A stretch of DNA of 64,000 nucleotides from Clostridiales bacterium (GCA_015058145.1 SVCX01000003.1:1-64000), one strand, 5' to 3'. Shown: positions 9,471-19,120, numbered from the stretch's first letter. Translations and numbers: made by a program. The notes: generated by a model from the sequence alone, not told the origin.

Positions 9471-10607
9471 TTATCCTTTAATGATTTCGCTGATTGCATT
9501 TAAGAAGGCGTCGATTTCCTCATCCGTCGTGAAGAGACCGGGACTGACACGAACGGTACCATTCATATCGAAAGTGCCAAGCATGCGGTGCGTATCCGGC
9601 GCGCACTGCAGGCCGGATCGGACGGAAATATCGTAATAGGTTTCCAGAATCATCGCCACATCGGCACAGTCCATGCCTTCGATGTTGAAGGAGACGGCCG
9701 CAGCGCGCGGACTCTGCAGCGGACCGTAGACCGTCACTTCCGGCATGGAAACCAGACCGTCTAAAAGGCGCTGTATCATCTTCTGTTCTTCATGATAGAT
9801 ACTGCTGACAGATTTCTCGAGAATGTAACGAACGCCTGCGCAAAGTCCGGCGATGCCGACAGTATTCTGCGTGCCTGCTTCATAGTAATACGGAAGCTGT
9901 TCAGGCTGGAGGCGCACTTCGGAGAAGACGCCTGTGCCGCCGGAGCGGAGCGGCTTCGGAGAAACCGTTTCGGAAACATATAAAGCGCCTGTGCCGGTAG
10001 GCCCGAGGAGGGATTTATGTCCCGGAATCGCCAGGAGATCGATGTTCATCTTAACGACATCGATTGGAATGGCGCCTGCGGACTGGGCGGCGTCGACGAG
10101 AAATGGCACCTTGTGCTCACGGCAGATGGCACCGACTTCTTCGATTGGATTCAGGGCGCCTGTGACATTGGAGGCGTGAGCCATGACGACGAGCTTCGTT
10201 TCAGGTCGGAAGGCCTGGCGCAGCTCATCCAGATCAACACCCTTCACAGGATCGGTTGTTACCTTTGTCACCATTACACCGGCGTCTTCCAGATAGGCAA
10301 GCGGTCTGGTGACAGCGTTGTGTTCCATCTGACTTGTGATCACATGATCGCCCGGCTTCAGCATACCCTGCAGAGCCAGATTGATTGCATCGGTTGCGTT
10401 CAGAGCGAAGACAATGCGATTCGGGTCTGCAATATGAAAAAGCTCAGCCAACACGCTGCGCGCTTCGATGATATCTGTCGCCGCCGCACGGGCCTTTTCT
10501 GATTCCCCTCTGCCCGGGTTGCCGCCTCTTCGGAGAGCGTCCGATACGGCGTCATAGACTGGTTCCGGTTTCGGCCAGGATGTGGCCGCGTTGTCGAGAT
10601 AGATCAT
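9471..10607 (-). CDS. Class-V aminotransferase, cysteine desulfurase/selenocysteine lyase-like
   Basis: MIYLDNAATSWPKPEPVY; PLP-lysine region PGHKSLLGPTGTGALYV; RSGLQCAPDTHRMLGT. Confidence 0.85.
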   Translation of the reverse strand: MIYLDNAATSWPKPEPVYDAVSDALRRGGNPGRGESEKARAAATDIIEARSVLAELFHIADPNRIVFALNATDAINLALQGMLKPGDHVITSQMEHNAVTRPLAYLEDAGVMVTKVTTDPVKGVDLDELRQAFRPETKLVVMAHASNVTGALNPIEEVGAICREHKVPFLVDAAQSAGAIPIDVVKMNIDLLAIPGHKSLLGPTGTGALYVSETVSPKPLRSGGTGVFSEVRLQPEQLPYYYEAGTQNTVGIAGLCAGVRYILEKSVSSIYHEEQKMIQRLLDGLVSMPEVTVYGPLQSPRAAAVSFNIEGMDCADVAMILETYYDISVRSGLQCAPDTHRMLGTFDMNGTVRVSPGLFTTDEEIDAFLNAISEIIKG

Positions 10608-10867
10608 AGTAACAACTCCTTTTTGCTTGCTGGTTAAAGTATACCATATCATGAGAATGAGGGCTGTATTAATTTGCTTTATATATGTTACTTTCAAATT
10701 GGATTTTCAATGGAACAACCGCTAATCTAGCATGTTTGACGGGGATTTGACCGCAAACTTGTAATTGACGGTTATATAGTAAACTGATAAACTTTTTGTA
10801 TATAGACTGACATAAAACAATAAGTCAAGCAAGTCAAAAGCAAGTCAATAATCAAATGGAGGAAATC

Positions 10868-13747
10868 ATGAATTTAAAGAAAATGACCCTCAAGATCAAC
10901 GGCGCTGACAGAATGTTCATCTGCGATCCGGCGAAGGATTCTCTGGCAGATGTCATCCGCCGTCTTGGTCTCACCGGAACAAAAGTGGGCTGTGGAACAG
11001 GCGTATGCGGCGCATGCTCTGTCATCCTGAACGGTAAAGTCGTTCGTTCCTGTATGAGGAAGATCTCACAGGTCGAAGAGTACAGCGAAGTAACAACCAT
11101 CGAAGGAATTGGACAACCGAACTTCCTGCATCCGATTCAGGTTGCATTCATGCATCATGGTGCCGTACAGTGCGGATTCTGTATCCCTGGATTTATCGTT
11201 TCAACCTATCAGCTTTTGAAAGATAATCCGGATCCTACGAGAGAAGAAGTTCGTGACTGGTTCACCAAGCACAGAAACATCTGCAGATGTACTGGTTATA
11301 AGCAGATTGTTGATTCTGTCATGCTGGCAGCCAAGTGCCTGCGCGGCGAGATCACAGTGAAGGATCTCGAGATTCCGGAAGCACCTGCCGGCGAACAATA
11401 CGGCAAGCCGCTCCTGCGTCCTTGCAATCTGGCGAGAGTATGCGGCGTAGAGGATTACGGTGATGATATCGAAATGAAGATGCCGTCGGGAGCTCTGCAC
11501 GGCGTTATGGTACAGCCGAGAGTTACTTTCCACGCCAAAATCAAGAGTATCGACACATCAGAAGCAGAGAAGATGCCTGGCGTTTACAAGATCGTTACGG
11601 CGAAGGACGTCAAGGCGGTTGGATGCGATAACCGTGTTGCCTTCTTCAGCTTCTCGCCGAGGACGCTGGCAACAGAGAAATCCCACTACGTTATAGCGGA
11701 AGACAAGATTATGAACTACGGCGATTGCATCGCTGTCGCAGTTGCGGATACGAAAGAGCACGCGAGAGAAGCAGCCGCCAAGGTTACCTTTGAATACGAA
11801 CAGCTTCCGGAATACAGAAACTATCTGGATGCCGTCAAGCCGGACGCAATCCGCATCCACGACGATCACCCGAACATGTGGTGTATCCAGCCGACACTCA
11901 AGGGCGCTGGTCACGATACGGACAAACTCTTTGACGAGGCCCCTTATGTTGTAGAAGGAAGCTTCTATTCCCAGAGAGAGCCGCACGGCCAGATTGAGTC
12001 CGATACGATTCAGGCTTACTTCTCCGAAGACGGCATGCTTTGCGTCCACTGCAAAGCTATGGCAATCGGAGCGCATCTGGCGGATATCGAAGAAGCGACG
12101 GGTATTCCGCAGGAGAAGATCCGTGTTATCGCCAACCCAACCGGCGCCTCCTTCGGATGGTCCACCTTCGGACAGTCCTACGCTTTGGCAGCGGAAGTCT
12201 GCATGGCCTGTGATAACATGCCGGTAGCAATCTCCATGACTTATCAAGAGCACGTTGCTTACACTGGTAAGAGAGCGCCGTCATTCTCTAACTCCAGACT
12301 GGCCTGCGATGAAAACGGCAAGATCATCGCGGCTGAATGGGACTTCGGTCTCGACCACGGTTCCTACAACGAGCTGGGCGACGACCTGACCTGGAGACCG
12401 GCAAGATTCACGTACTTCCCATACAACGTACCGAACGTTAAGGGACTGGCCAGAGTCGCATGCACGAACCACAACTACGGAACAGCGTACAGAGGCTACG
12501 GTTCACCGCAGTCCTACACCTGCTCCGAGGCGATGATGGATATGATGGCAGAGAAAATCGGTATGGATCCATTTGACATCAGATACGTCAACATCGCAAG
12601 GGAAGGCGATCTGAACGTCAACAGCAAGCCGTTCAGAGAGTATCCAATGGAAGGCATGATGGACAGACTCAAGCCGCTTTATGAAGAGGCGAAGGAGCAG
12701 GTCGCTGCATGGAACAAAGATCACGAAGACGTCAAGAAGGGCGTCGGTATCGCATGGGGCGGATACAATGTTACAGAAGGTGCGGCCGACCAGTGCACCC
12801 TGGGTATTGAACTGGCTCCGGGCGGCAAGTTCATCAAGTACGATACATGGCAGGATGTAGGACAGGGCGGAGACGTCGGTTCCCTGATCATCACTCTGGA
12901 AGCACTGAAGGAATTCGGCGTAACGAGCGATGATATCATCCTCCGTCAGAACGACAGCATCTACGGCGTAGACTCCGGTTCTTCGGCGTCATCACGTCAG
13001 CACTATATGAACAGTAAAGCGCTTGTCATGGCTGTTGAGAAACTGAAGAACGCGATGAGAAAGGATGACGGCACTTACAGAACGTATGAGGAGATGGTAG
13101 CGGAAGGCATTCCTCTCAGATATGACGCACAGTATACCAACTCCGATGACGACACGCTGTCCGACCTGGATCCGGATACTGGTGTCGGCGAACCGACTCC
13201 GGCATTCACGTACTCCCTGTACATGGCAGTCGTATCTGTCGACATGAAGACAGGCAAGACGACGGTTGACAGAATCGTGGGAATCGATGACGTAGGCGTA
13301 ATCGGTAACCCGGTATGTCTGGACGGTCAGGCGTACAGCGGTATCGCTCACTCCATCGGCTATGCTCTGTGGGAGGATTACGACGATGTCAAGAAGCACA
13401 ACAATCTGGCTGGTATGGGTATCGCATCCGCGAACATGCTGCCAGATGACATCGAGCTGATTCACATGTGCACGCCGAGAGACACGAACCCATTCGGCTC
13501 CTCCGGCGGTTCTGAAGCGTTCCAGTCAGGCGACCATATGGCGGTCATCAACGCGATCAATAACGCAACCGGCGTTAGAATCCATGAACTGCCGGCTCGT
13601 CCTGAAAAGGTTAAGGCAGGCATCGATGCACTGGCCAAGGGAGAGCCGAATCCGAACGTTCCTGAGAAGTACTTCCTCGGATCTGACTTCCAGGAGACCA
13701 TGGAAGACATCCGTCTGAATCCGGCAATTCCTTCAGAAGAGGAGTAA
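10868..13747 (+). CDS. Molybdopterin aldehyde oxidoreductase/xanthine dehydrogenase-family enzyme, fused [2Fe-2S] and Mo domains
   Basis: Fe-S motifs CGTGVCGACSV...C and CGFCIPGF...CRCTGY; C-terminal FGSSGGSE containing the candidate catalytic Glu; no FAD domain. Confidence 0.9.
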   Translation: MNLKKMTLKINGADRMFICDPAKDSLADVIRRLGLTGTKVGCGTGVCGACSVILNGKVVRSCMRKISQVEEYSEVTTIEGIGQPNFLHPIQVAFMHHGAVQCGFCIPGFIVSTYQLLKDNPDPTREEVRDWFTKHRNICRCTGYKQIVDSVMLAAKCLRGEITVKDLEIPEAPAGEQYGKPLLRPCNLARVCGVEDYGDDIEMKMPSGALHGVMVQPRVTFHAKIKSIDTSEAEKMPGVYKIVTAKDVKAVGCDNRVAFFSFSPRTLATEKSHYVIAEDKIMNYGDCIAVAVADTKEHAREAAAKVTFEYEQLPEYRNYLDAVKPDAIRIHDDHPNMWCIQPTLKGAGHDTDKLFDEAPYVVEGSFYSQREPHGQIESDTIQAYFSEDGMLCVHCKAMAIGAHLADIEEATGIPQEKIRVIANPTGASFGWSTFGQSYALAAEVCMACDNMPVAISMTYQEHVAYTGKRAPSFSNSRLACDENGKIIAAEWDFGLDHGSYNELGDDLTWRPARFTYFPYNVPNVKGLARVACTNHNYGTAYRGYGSPQSYTCSEAMMDMMAEKIGMDPFDIRYVNIAREGDLNVNSKPFREYPMEGMMDRLKPLYEEAKEQVAAWNKDHEDVKKGVGIAWGGYNVTEGAADQCTLGIELAPGGKFIKYDTWQDVGQGGDVGSLIITLEALKEFGVTSDDIILRQNDSIYGVDSGSSASSRQHYMNSKALVMAVEKLKNAMRKDDGTYRTYEEMVAEGIPLRYDAQYTNSDDDTLSDLDPDTGVGEPTPAFTYSLYMAVVSVDMKTGKTTVDRIVGIDDVGVIGNPVCLDGQAYSGIAHSIGYALWEDYDDVKKHNNLAGMGIASANMLPDDIELIHMCTPRDTNPFGSSGGSEAFQSGDHMAVINAINNATGVRIHELPARPEKVKAGIDALAKGEPNPNVPEKYFLGSDFQETMEDIRLNPAIPSEEE

Positions 13748-13795
13748 ACTGAACAACCTGATCAGGTGGAATAAGTTGATTATTGATGATACAAT

Positions 13796-13826
13796 AAGGC
13801 AGGGAGCTGGTTGGGCTCCCTGCCTT
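13796..13826 (+). terminator. Strong hairpin between aldehyde oxidoreductase 1 and thiF-like gene
   Basis: Perfect 12-bp stem AAGGCAGGGAGC/GCTCCCTGCCTT, 7-nt loop; short T tract. Confidence 0.5.
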
Positions 13827-13865
13827 TGAACACTGCGGAAGAGAATTCCGTATCAGGAGGAAACC

Positions 13866-14882
13866 ATGGCAGTAGGAAGATATCACAGACAGGAAATCTT
13901 TTTCCCAATTGGCCCGGAAGGGCAGAAGAAACTACAAGAATCTCGCGTCTGCATCATTGGAATTGGTGCGTTGGGTACTTCGATTGCGAACAATCTTGCC
14001 CGTGCTGGCGTGGGATATCTCAGACTGGTCGACAGAGATATCGTTGAACTCACGAACCTGCAGAGGCAGGTGCTTTTCACGGAGAAGGACGCGGAGGAGA
14101 TGATTCCGAAGGCAGAGGCAGCAAAAGCGCATCTGCAGGAGATCAATTCGGAGATTGAATATGATGCCATGGTTGTTGACGTCAATCCGTACAACATCGA
14201 AAAGATCATTTCAGGTGTTGATTTAGTCGTGGATGGTCTCGACAACTTGGAAACAAGATACCTTATCAACGAAGCATGCCAGAAAAATAATATTCGCTGG
14301 GTATACGGTGGCGCCGTTGGCAGCGGAGGAATGTGCATGAACATCCTGCCTGGAGAAGGACCATGTCTGCATTGTCTGCTCGGTCCACTGCCGGAGGACG
14401 GAACTTATGAAACTTGTGATACCATTGGTGTCATCAGTCCTATCACCAACATCGTAGCATCTTACGAATCTGCCGAAGCCATGAAGATCTTAGTGGGATC
14501 CGAATCGGTTTCCCATCAGTTGATTGCCATGGATGCCTGGGACTGCTATACGGATTTTGTTGAAGTGGACGTGGATCCGGACTGCCCGGTCTGCGGCAAG
14601 CACCAATATACGCTTTTAGAGCATAAACAGAAAAATTACACCGCTTCTTTGTGCGGTCATGATGCGTATCAGGTTACACCGACAGACGATGGAACCTTCG
14701 ATTATGATGCGGTTGTTGAAAGGCTTCAGACCGAAGGTGAAGTGAAGCGAAACCGGTTTTTCACCATCTTCAAAAATGATGAAGCGGATTTCAAACTATT
14801 CCCTGATGGACGTGCTATAATAAATGGTGTCTCAGACGGCGACAAAGCGCAGGAAATATTTGCGAAATACATCGATAGATAG
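13866..14882 (+). CDS. ThiF/MoeB/HesA-family adenylyltransferase
   Basis: GIGALGTSIANNLARAGVGYLRLVDRDIVELTNLQRQVLF; CPVCG zinc site. Confidence 0.9.
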   Translation: MAVGRYHRQEIFFPIGPEGQKKLQESRVCIIGIGALGTSIANNLARAGVGYLRLVDRDIVELTNLQRQVLFTEKDAEEMIPKAEAAKAHLQEINSEIEYDAMVVDVNPYNIEKIISGVDLVVDGLDNLETRYLINEACQKNNIRWVYGGAVGSGGMCMNILPGEGPCLHCLLGPLPEDGTYETCDTIGVISPITNIVASYESAEAMKILVGSESVSHQLIAMDAWDCYTDFVEVDVDPDCPVCGKHQYTLLEHKQKNYTASLCGHDAYQVTPTDDGTFDYDAVVERLQTEGEVKRNRFFTIFKNDEADFKLFPDGRAIINGVSDGDKAQEIFAKYIDR

Positions 14883-14894
14883 GGGTGCAGAGAA

Positions 14895-15137
14895 ATGATT
14901 AAAATCAAGATATTATTCAACGGCCCGGTCAGACAGCTCAATGGCTGGAAGAACGTGGCTAATATAGAACTTCCCGACGGCGCGACAGGGTATGACCTCT
15001 GCGATTACTTTAATATTATCCCGGGCAAGACCAGACTGTACGGATTCCTGATTCGCGATGGGAAGAAAATCAAAGAGGAAGAAGAACTCCACGACGGCGA
15101 GACCATCAAAGTCAACGGCAAGACGTCAGGAGGTTGA
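14895..15137 (+). CDS. MoaD/ThiS-like ubiquitin-fold sulfur carrier
   Basis: 80 aa, C-terminal ...VNGKTSGG ending in diglycine. Confidence 0.8.
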   Translation: MIKIKILFNGPVRQLNGWKNVANIELPDGATGYDLCDYFNIIPGKTRLYGFLIRDGKKIKEEEELHDGETIKVNGKTSGG

Positions 15138-15247
15138 GGAGTGCTTCATGTTAGAGCTCACATAACGTTAAGTGATGTAATTTTGAGGCAGCTTTAGAGC
15201 TTTTCTCACTACATAGTCACGAAATAAGCCAGTGTTTTGTCTATTTC

Positions 15248-15289
15248 GGCCAATAAATTCCATTTTCAGGAATTTATCTGGCCTTTTTT
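15248..15289 (+). terminator. Intrinsic terminator after the moaD-like gene
   Basis: GGCCA-ATAAATTCC ... GGAATTTAT-CTGGCC followed by TTTTTT. Confidence 0.85.
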
Positions 15290-15429
15290 GTTCAAAAAAA
15301 TACTATAGCAGGCCCAAAAACAGATCATAGATGACATAATAGTGAGAAATCGTTCGGGAATACATCAGAATTACATCAGCCCCATTGACCACCCCGTCTC
15401 CACACCTCCCGGTTTCGTTGCGCATTGAA

Positions 15430-15458
15430 AAAGGGGTGTCGCATTGCGACACCCCTTT
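15430..15458 (-). terminator. Intrinsic terminator after aldehyde oxidoreductase 2
   Basis: AAAGGGGTGTCGC-ATT-GCGACACCCCTTT; T tract on minus strand. Confidence 0.8.
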
Positions 15459-15476
15459 CGATTATCATTCAGACGA

Positions 15477-18400
15477 TTACTTTCTGATCTTATCTCTGTA
15501 GTTGAGATACTGGTCTTCCTGACTGCCCTTCCAGCGTACGCCTTCCTCGCCGAGTTCACCGAATTCGATGTCGTCCGGCAGGGTTGGCTGCATTGGATTC
15601 GCCTTAATCTGGGCGACTGCATCATACAGCTCAGAGCCGAGGAAGTATTTCTCAGGCTTGTTCGGATTCGGTTCTCCCTTAGCCTTTGCTTCAATACCGG
15701 CCTTGACCTTATCAGGTGTAGCAGGAATCTCGTAGATTCTGACGCCGACAGCGTTGTTGATCGCGTTGATGACTGCCATGTGGTCGGCTGACTGGAACGC
15801 CTCGGAAGCTCCGGAGGAACCGAACGGACCACGTGGATCTTCGCCGTCGGTGTGGATGTAGTTGAAGTCTGGATAGTCAGGAATGTCGTTGGCATAGAGG
15901 ATACCAGCCTTGACCATGTTCCAATCCTTTTCAACATCTTCGTAGTTCTCAGTGAGAGCGAAGCCGATTGCGTGTGACATACCGCCGTAGATCTGGCCTT
16001 CGACTGCCTGAATGTTACCAGGCTTACCGATCCACTCGACGCAGGTCATGCCCGTGCACTTGGTTTTACCAGTTGCAACTTCTACATCTACGGTTGCCAG
16101 GAACAGAGCATAGGTGTAGGTGTAAGTCGGGTTACCGGAACCATCGTTTGGATCCAAATCGTAGAAGTAGTTATACTCATCTACAGTAGCCCAGTCGCCA
16201 GGATATCTTGTAGGAAGTCCTTCTGCAACCATTTCGTCATATGTTCTGTATGTTCCGTCTTCCTTTCTCATTGCGTCTGCGATGTTCTTCGCTGCAACGA
16301 TGGAAGCTTTACCATTGGCGTAGTGTGATCTGGAACCAGCAGACTCACCAGTGTTCGGACAATACTTGGAGTCGTCCTGAACGAGCTTGATGTCATCCGG
16401 AGTGATGTTCGGGAAGTAAGGCTTCAGCGCTTCCAGCGTACAGATGAGTGAACCCTGGTCGCCGCCCTGGCCCTGATCCTGCCAAGTGTCGTACTTTCTG
16501 AATGTGCCGTCCGGCATCAGTTCGAGAGCAACGTGTGCTTCGTCGATGCCGCCCAGTCCTACGTTGTAGCCGCCCCATGCGACACCGACGCCCTTCTTGA
16601 CGTCTTCATGATCCTTGTTCCAAGCTTCGACTTCCGCCTTTTTCTCGTTATAGATAGGCCTCAGTTTATCCATCATCTCTTCCATTGGATAGTGGAGATA
16701 TGGAAGCTGGTTGATGTTTGTTTCTTCCGGCGTTCTCGCGATGTTGATGTATCTGAATTCGAATGGATCGATGCCGGCTTTTTCTGCCAGCATGTCGACG
16801 ATCGCTTCTGAACCGGTGTAAGCCTGTGGTGCGCCGTAGCCTCTGTAAGCAGTTGTCCAGAGATGGTTGGTAACAGCCGATCTGTTCATGCCGACTACAT
16901 TTGGAACGTAGTATGGATAGAACATGAAGCGGGAAGTCTTGGTCAGTTTGTCATCGGTAAATTCGCCGAAGCAACCGGCATCCAGACCGATGTCATATTC
17001 ACCGGCAACGAATCTGCCGTTTTCATCACAGGCAAGGCGTGCATTACAATATGAAGGTGAACGCTTACCCGTAACAGCCATGAACTGCTTGTAATCCATA
17101 GACAGTGAGCAAGGCATCTTCGTTAACATTGTAGCGTATGCGCAAAGTGTCCAGTTGTGCGCATTCATCGCCCATCCGAAGCTTCCGCCTGTCGGGTTCT
17201 CGATGAGACGGATGTCGTTTTCGGAATCGAGACCCAGCGCGTTGGCCATTTCGTCCTTATCCCAGTAGAGGGTCATGCACTTGCAGTGCACGCAGAGCTT
17301 GTTGTCTTCGTCGTAGTAAGTCTGAGCAACATCGCCCTCGATGGACATGTGCGGCTCTCTGGAGGAGTAGAAGGATCCTTCTACGGAGAACGCTGCATTC
17401 TCAATCAGTTCCGGAACATGCTCGTCATCGCCCTTCAGAACCGGCAGGTGGCAGTAGGTGTTCGGCGCATAGGTGTCCGGCATCCAGTCGTAGATCTGGC
17501 TGGCACCCGGAGCAACAGATTCCAGGAAGTTCATGTGCGCTTCCAGTTCCTCGATCTCTACCTTGACATACGGTACTGCTGCCTTTGCGTGATCTCTGGT
17601 GTCTGCCACGACCAACGCAACGACGTCACCGTACCATTTGATCTCGTCTTCCGCGAGAATGTGGTGATGCTCCTGCAGTTCTACTGTTCTTTCGGAGAAG
17701 CCGAACGCCATGAAATAGTTCTTGCAACCAATCTCTTTGACATCCTTGGCTGTGATGACCTTGACTACGCCAGGCATCTTCTCAGCTTCGCTGTAGTCGA
17801 TGCTTTTGATCTTGGCGTGGTGTGTGATTCTCGGCATCACCATTTCGACCTTCAGGGTCTCAGCCGGCATGTGCAGTTCAACGTCATCGCCGTAGTCGCA
17901 GACGCCGCATGCCTTCGGCAGAGCGTTCGGTCTTTCGAGCGGCTTGCCGTAGAAGTTACCGATATCCTTTGTCCAGTCATATCTCAATTCTTCAACAGTC
18001 TTTTCGCCTCTCAGGACCTGTGCAGCAGCCATGACGGCGTCAACAATCTGCTTGTAACCAGTACATCTGCAGACGTTTCTGTGCTTGGTGAACCAGTCTC
18101 TGACATCTTCTCTCGTAGGATTTGGATTTTCCTGCAGGAGCTGATAGGCAGATACAATGAATCCAGGTACGCAGTAGCCGCACTGTACGGCGCCGCATGC
18201 GACCCACATGGACTGAAGTGGATGAGGATAGTTGACGCTGCCGATACCCTCGATGGTGGTTACCTCGCTGTACTCTTCGACCTTGGCGATCTTTCTTGTG
18301 CAGGAGCGGATGACTTTGCCGTTCAAGATGACAGAGCAGGCTCCGCAGACGCCGTAGCCACAGCCGATCTTCGTGCCGGTCAGGCCGAGACGGCGCAGTA

Positions 18401-18485
18401 CGTCAGCAAGGGTGTCCTTCTCGGGATCGCAAATGAACATTCTGTCTGCACCATTAATGTGCAGAGTCATTTTCTTTAAATTCAT
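15477..18485 (-). CDS. Molybdopterin aldehyde oxidoreductase/xanthine dehydrogenase-family enzyme, second paralogue
   Basis: CGYGVCGACSV; CGYCVPGF; CRCTGY; FGSSGASEAF; colinear with the 10868 gene and starts MNLKKMTLHINGADRMFICDP. Confidence 0.9.
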   Translation of the reverse strand: MNLKKMTLHINGADRMFICDPEKDTLADVLRRLGLTGTKIGCGYGVCGACSVILNGKVIRSCTRKIAKVEEYSEVTTIEGIGSVNYPHPLQSMWVACGAVQCGYCVPGFIVSAYQLLQENPNPTREDVRDWFTKHRNVCRCTGYKQIVDAVMAAAQVLRGEKTVEELRYDWTKDIGNFYGKPLERPNALPKACGVCDYGDDVELHMPAETLKVEMVMPRITHHAKIKSIDYSEAEKMPGVVKVITAKDVKEIGCKNYFMAFGFSERTVELQEHHHILAEDEIKWYGDVVALVVADTRDHAKAAVPYVKVEIEELEAHMNFLESVAPGASQIYDWMPDTYAPNTYCHLPVLKGDDEHVPELIENAAFSVEGSFYSSREPHMSIEGDVAQTYYDEDNKLCVHCKCMTLYWDKDEMANALGLDSENDIRLIENPTGGSFGWAMNAHNWTLCAYATMLTKMPCSLSMDYKQFMAVTGKRSPSYCNARLACDENGRFVAGEYDIGLDAGCFGEFTDDKLTKTSRFMFYPYYVPNVVGMNRSAVTNHLWTTAYRGYGAPQAYTGSEAIVDMLAEKAGIDPFEFRYINIARTPEETNINQLPYLHYPMEEMMDKLRPIYNEKKAEVEAWNKDHEDVKKGVGVAWGGYNVGLGGIDEAHVALELMPDGTFRKYDTWQDQGQGGDQGSLICTLEALKPYFPNITPDDIKLVQDDSKYCPNTGESAGSRSHYANGKASIVAAKNIADAMRKEDGTYRTYDEMVAEGLPTRYPGDWATVDEYNYFYDLDPNDGSGNPTYTYTYALFLATVDVEVATGKTKCTGMTCVEWIGKPGNIQAVEGQIYGGMSHAIGFALTENYEDVEKDWNMVKAGILYANDIPDYPDFNYIHTDGEDPRGPFGSSGASEAFQSADHMAVINAINNAVGVRIYEIPATPDKVKAGIEAKAKGEPNPNKPEKYFLGSELYDAVAQIKANPMQPTLPDDIEFGELGEEGVRWKGSQEDQYLNYRDKIRK

Positions 18486-18680
18486 AATTGCCTCCGTCTT
18501 TGATAATTAACTTGTGGTTTGCTTGCTTTGTGTATAAAGTTACACGATATACATATTTTACAGAATGTGCAAAAGAAGTGCAAGAAAGTATGGACGAAAG
18601 TCTCGGCAATTCCGCCAAAGAAGCATCATAGTAACGCAAATAAAACAACAAGAGCTAATAAAAATGCAAAAACATAAAAA

Positions 18681-18702
18681 GCGGAGGGCTTCAGCCCTCC
18701 GC
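18681..18702 (-). terminator. Hairpin with T-rich tail in the 5' leader of aldehyde oxidoreductase 2
   Basis: GCGGAGGGC-TTCA-GCCCTCCGC; minus strand continues TTTTTATGTTTTT. Confidence 0.7.
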
Positions 18703-18811
18703 CTATCGAGACTGGTTGTGGATCTGTCTGCGCACTTTTTTATCAAAGACAAGCAAGCAATATGAATTTAAAGTTTAGACGTGTCTAAAGAATATTAAAT
18801 TCGTGTAACTT

Positions 18812-18873
18812 CAATAAAAAAGTGCGCAGGCAAATCAATCAAACCAGATATGGTATGAATGACTCCTTCGCAC
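18812..18873 (-). terminator. Terminator at the 3' side of leader element A
   Basis: Minus strand GTGCGAAGG ... CCTGCGCAC followed by TTTTTTATT. Confidence 0.7.
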
Positions 18874-18947
18874 AATGGCAGGCTGCCGGATCACTCCTGC
18901 AACCCTATCGCCCAAGCTGACAAACGGGTGCCGGCAAGGGTCGGAGT
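18862..18947 (-). ncRNA. Candidate structured leader RNA (element A), unassigned riboswitch-like
   Basis: ACTCCGACCC...GCAGGAGTGATCCGGCAGCCTGCCATTGTGCGAAGGAG; related to element B; promoter-like TTGACA-N18-TAAAAT just upstream on minus strand; followed by terminator. Confidence 0.6.
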
Positions 18948-18967
18948 GTATTCTTTTTCCTGCTCCA

Positions 18968-18997
18968 ATTTTAACTGTATGTAAGCGGGTTTGTCAA
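18968..18997 (-). promoter_or_regulatory. Sigma-70-type promoter for element A leader
   Basis: Minus strand TTGACA (18997-18992), 18-nt spacer, TAAAAT (18973-18968). Confidence 0.55.
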
Positions 18998-19066
18998 TAC
19001 GTATTGTCAGAACAACACGATACTGAAAAACCATTGTTTAAACGTCTTTTTACAGCAAATTTGTTG

Positions 19067-19095
19067 TTGAAGCAAAACGTCCAAAAATATATAAT
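19067..19095 (+). promoter_or_regulatory. Sigma-70-type promoter upstream of the Moco-type riboswitch
   Basis: TTGAAG, 17-nt spacer, TATAAT. Confidence 0.6.
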
Positions 19096-19120
19096 ATAGG
19101 CACAGGCAAGCAATTGAATA

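Noticed and set aside
10822-10848. Three AAGTCAA direct repeats upstream of aldehyde oxidoreductase 1
   Set aside because: Short, A-rich and irregularly spaced near the RBS; not enough to claim an operator
17157-18479. 440-aa plus-strand ORF
   Set aside because: Lies entirely antisense to the well-supported aldehyde oxidoreductase 2 gene; composition looks like a shadow ORF with no recognisable domain
10868-18485. Selenoprotein (in-frame UGA) hypothesis for the Mo hydroxylases
   Set aside because: Both ORFs are uninterrupted; no selD, yqeB or yqeC-like gene seen in the window. Labile Se ligand cannot be excluded, only Sec insertion
18862-18947. Cobalamin riboswitch for elements A/B (CCxGCCAtTGTG resembles CCGCCACTGTG)
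   Set aside because: The B12-box-like sequence and the rest of the cobalamin core are absent; left unassigned
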